A program made the position numbers and the translations under genes. From Flavobacteriales bacterium (lineage in GTDB: Bacteria > Bacteroidota > Bacteroidia > Flavobacteriales_D > Sanyastnellaceae), in assembly GCA_016722445.1 (NCBI GenBank), contig JADKIZ010000013.1, positions 1-64,000 on the forward strand: a DNA stretch of 64,000 bases, in the 5' to 3' direction. Positions 62,799-64,000 of the stretch are shown piece by piece; within the stretch, counting starts at the first letter, position 1; the number at the start of each line of letters is the position of its first letter. The notes beneath the pieces were generated by a model. It was not told the DNA's origin, did no database searches, and was given only the letters and a program-made list of their open reading frames with translations.

Positions 62799-64000
62799 TT
62801 ATGCATTTTGTAGTGGAATTCTGAATGTAAAGGTGGTTCCTTTCCCGAGTTCACTGGTAAAAGAAATATCACCATGGAGTAATTCGAGGTATTTAGCCAC
62901 AATATGTAGACCAAGTCCTGTACCCTGAATATTGGAAACATTGCGACCACGGAAGAATCGTTCAAACAAACTTTGTTTGTCGTCATCCGATATGCCGATT
63001 CCTTCATCACTTACAGAAATCACTACGTGTTCATCAATTCGACCAGTAACCACACGAATGGTAGAATTCTCGGGAGAAAACTTAATCGCGTTGGAAAGTA
63101 AATTGAACATCACATTCCGGATCATTTGTTTGTCCACCATCAATTCAAGTGGTTTGCCATCAGTGAAGGTGATATACTGTCCAGCCTTGCAAATGGGTTG
63201 CACTTCAGTGATCACTTCTTCTATTAACCCATTGATGTCATGTGTTGCCAAATTGGCGATAATTCTACCTTCTTCAAGTTTTCCAATCGACAGAAAATCA
63301 TTGAGAATTTCTGTCAGGCCGGTTACTGCATTTTTTATTCTGTTGATGTGTTTTTCTCTTTTGTCCTGATCTTCTTCTTTGGGATATTTCCCAATAAGAG
63401 AAACGGAAGACATGATGGTACTCAGAGGAGTTCTGAATTCATGAGACGCCATGGAGATAAACCGTGTTTTCATTTCATTCAGTTCCTTTTCCTTTTCCAG
63501 TGAAATACTCAATTCATCACGGGAATTTTCGAGTTCCTGAAGTGCTTCTCTCAGTACGAGGGTTCGTTCACTCACCTTTCTTTCGAGAGATTCATTGAGT
63601 GATTTTAATTCCGCATTAAATCGTTTAATTCTTTCCTGCTGTTCAAATCGTTCAGTGATATCAATGACAAAAGCGATCACATAAATGCCATCACTGGTTT
63701 CATAATAACGGCTGATTTCGACAGAAACATTCTATTGTCTCTGGTTTGACGCGAAGAATCATATTCTTCCCCATGGGTCTTTTCACCGGATGGCGCATAT
63801 ACGACTCGCGATGACGGCATGCCCGGCTTTATGTTCTCAACAGGCACGAGTATTTCGACAAGTTTACCTCCAATTCACCATCAGCATATCCGAACATTTG
63901 GTTTGCCTTTGGATTTGCAAGTATGATCATACCATTAGAATCAGCGATGAGAATACCCTCATTCACATGATTAAAAATGGTTTCGAATCTTGTTTCAATT
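62799..64000 (-). CDS. PAS-domain sensor histidine kinase, partial, frameshifted
   Basis: The intact frame (62799-63680) covers the end of PAS (FVIDITERFEQQERIKRFNA), a coiled linker, HisKA (MASHEFRTPLSTIMSSVSLI, with the phospho-His) and HATPase_c: NLLSNAIKFSPENSTIRVVT, DEGIGISDDDKQSLFERFF, GTGLGLHIVAKYLEL. Reading upstream to 64000 in other frames gives PAS sequence: IETRFETIFNHVNEGILIAD, then KLVEILVPVENIKPGMPSSR, then VEISRYYETSDGIYVI. At least two indels are required (near 63868 in a GG run and near 63730). The gene continues past the window. It is transcribed with the REC-cNMP-HTH gene and is probably its kinase. Confidence 0.85.

Overview
The window looks like chromosomal DNA of a free-living, respiring member of the Bacteroidota. 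The evidence is type IX secretion (T9SS) C-terminal sorting domains on the GH9 cellulase, on the giant surface protein and as one orphan; a SusC-like TonB-dependent receptor with a carboxypeptidase-like N-terminal domain; a cbb3 oxidase in which CcoN and CcoO are fused; lipoprotein signal peptides; TAnnTTTG-type -7 promoter boxes; and almost no Shine-Dalgarno sites. No rRNA, tRNA, CRISPR array, transposase or integrase was recognised.

Layout. 1-5.8 kb: an FG-GAP secreted protein cut by the window edge, then a two-component system (beta-propeller sensor kinase broken by an in-frame TAA, and a LuxR-type response regulator). 6.1-10.7 kb: a small DUF4177-like gene, a PD-(D/E)XK nuclease-like gene and a heavily frameshifted Nudix/PLD/SF2-helicase/DUF3427 gene, a defence-like locus. 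10.8-14.3 kb: an AT-rich stretch of unknown minus-strand membrane proteins and lipoproteins. 14.6-19.3 kb: a GC-richer two-gene unit, an XRE regulator with a strong palindrome in front, and three paralogous small coiled-coil proteins. 19.3-28.1 kb: a pentapeptide-repeat protein, a Crp-like regulator with a putative target porin-like gene, a lipoprotein, a CHAP hydrolase, RluF, an HxlR regulator divergent from an NTF2-like protein, and several repeat-filled intergenic regions. 28.6-43 kb: a T9SS-secreted GH9 cellulase, an S41 peptidase and a 3.1-kaa surface protein with four near-identical 864-bp repeats. 43.2-51.1 kb: small housekeeping genes, a DEAD-box RNA helicase, a TonB receptor and a secreted protein with a Cys-rich tail. 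51.3-64 kb: the minus-strand aerobic/microaerobic block: histidine kinase, REC-cNMP-HTH regulator, universal stress protein, small conserved protein, CcoI copper ATPase, CcoS, CcoNO, CcoQ-like, CcoP, CcoG, CcoH and a SafE/TauE-like membrane protein.

How genes work together. The right block is one respiratory module: CcoI and probably the SafE-like protein supply copper, CcoS/G/H assemble the oxidase, and the kinase plus the Crp-type response regulator probably switch it on. Two FNR-like boxes sit about 81 nt ahead of the ccoS and usp start codons.

Caveat. At least fifteen genes or gene parts need a single-base insertion or deletion, nearly always in a short homopolymer, to read through. This looks more like uncorrected sequencing error than decay, so broken genes are described as whole where the two halves clearly join. 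Intergenic regions carry at least four dispersed repeat families, including a bipartite two-hairpin element.
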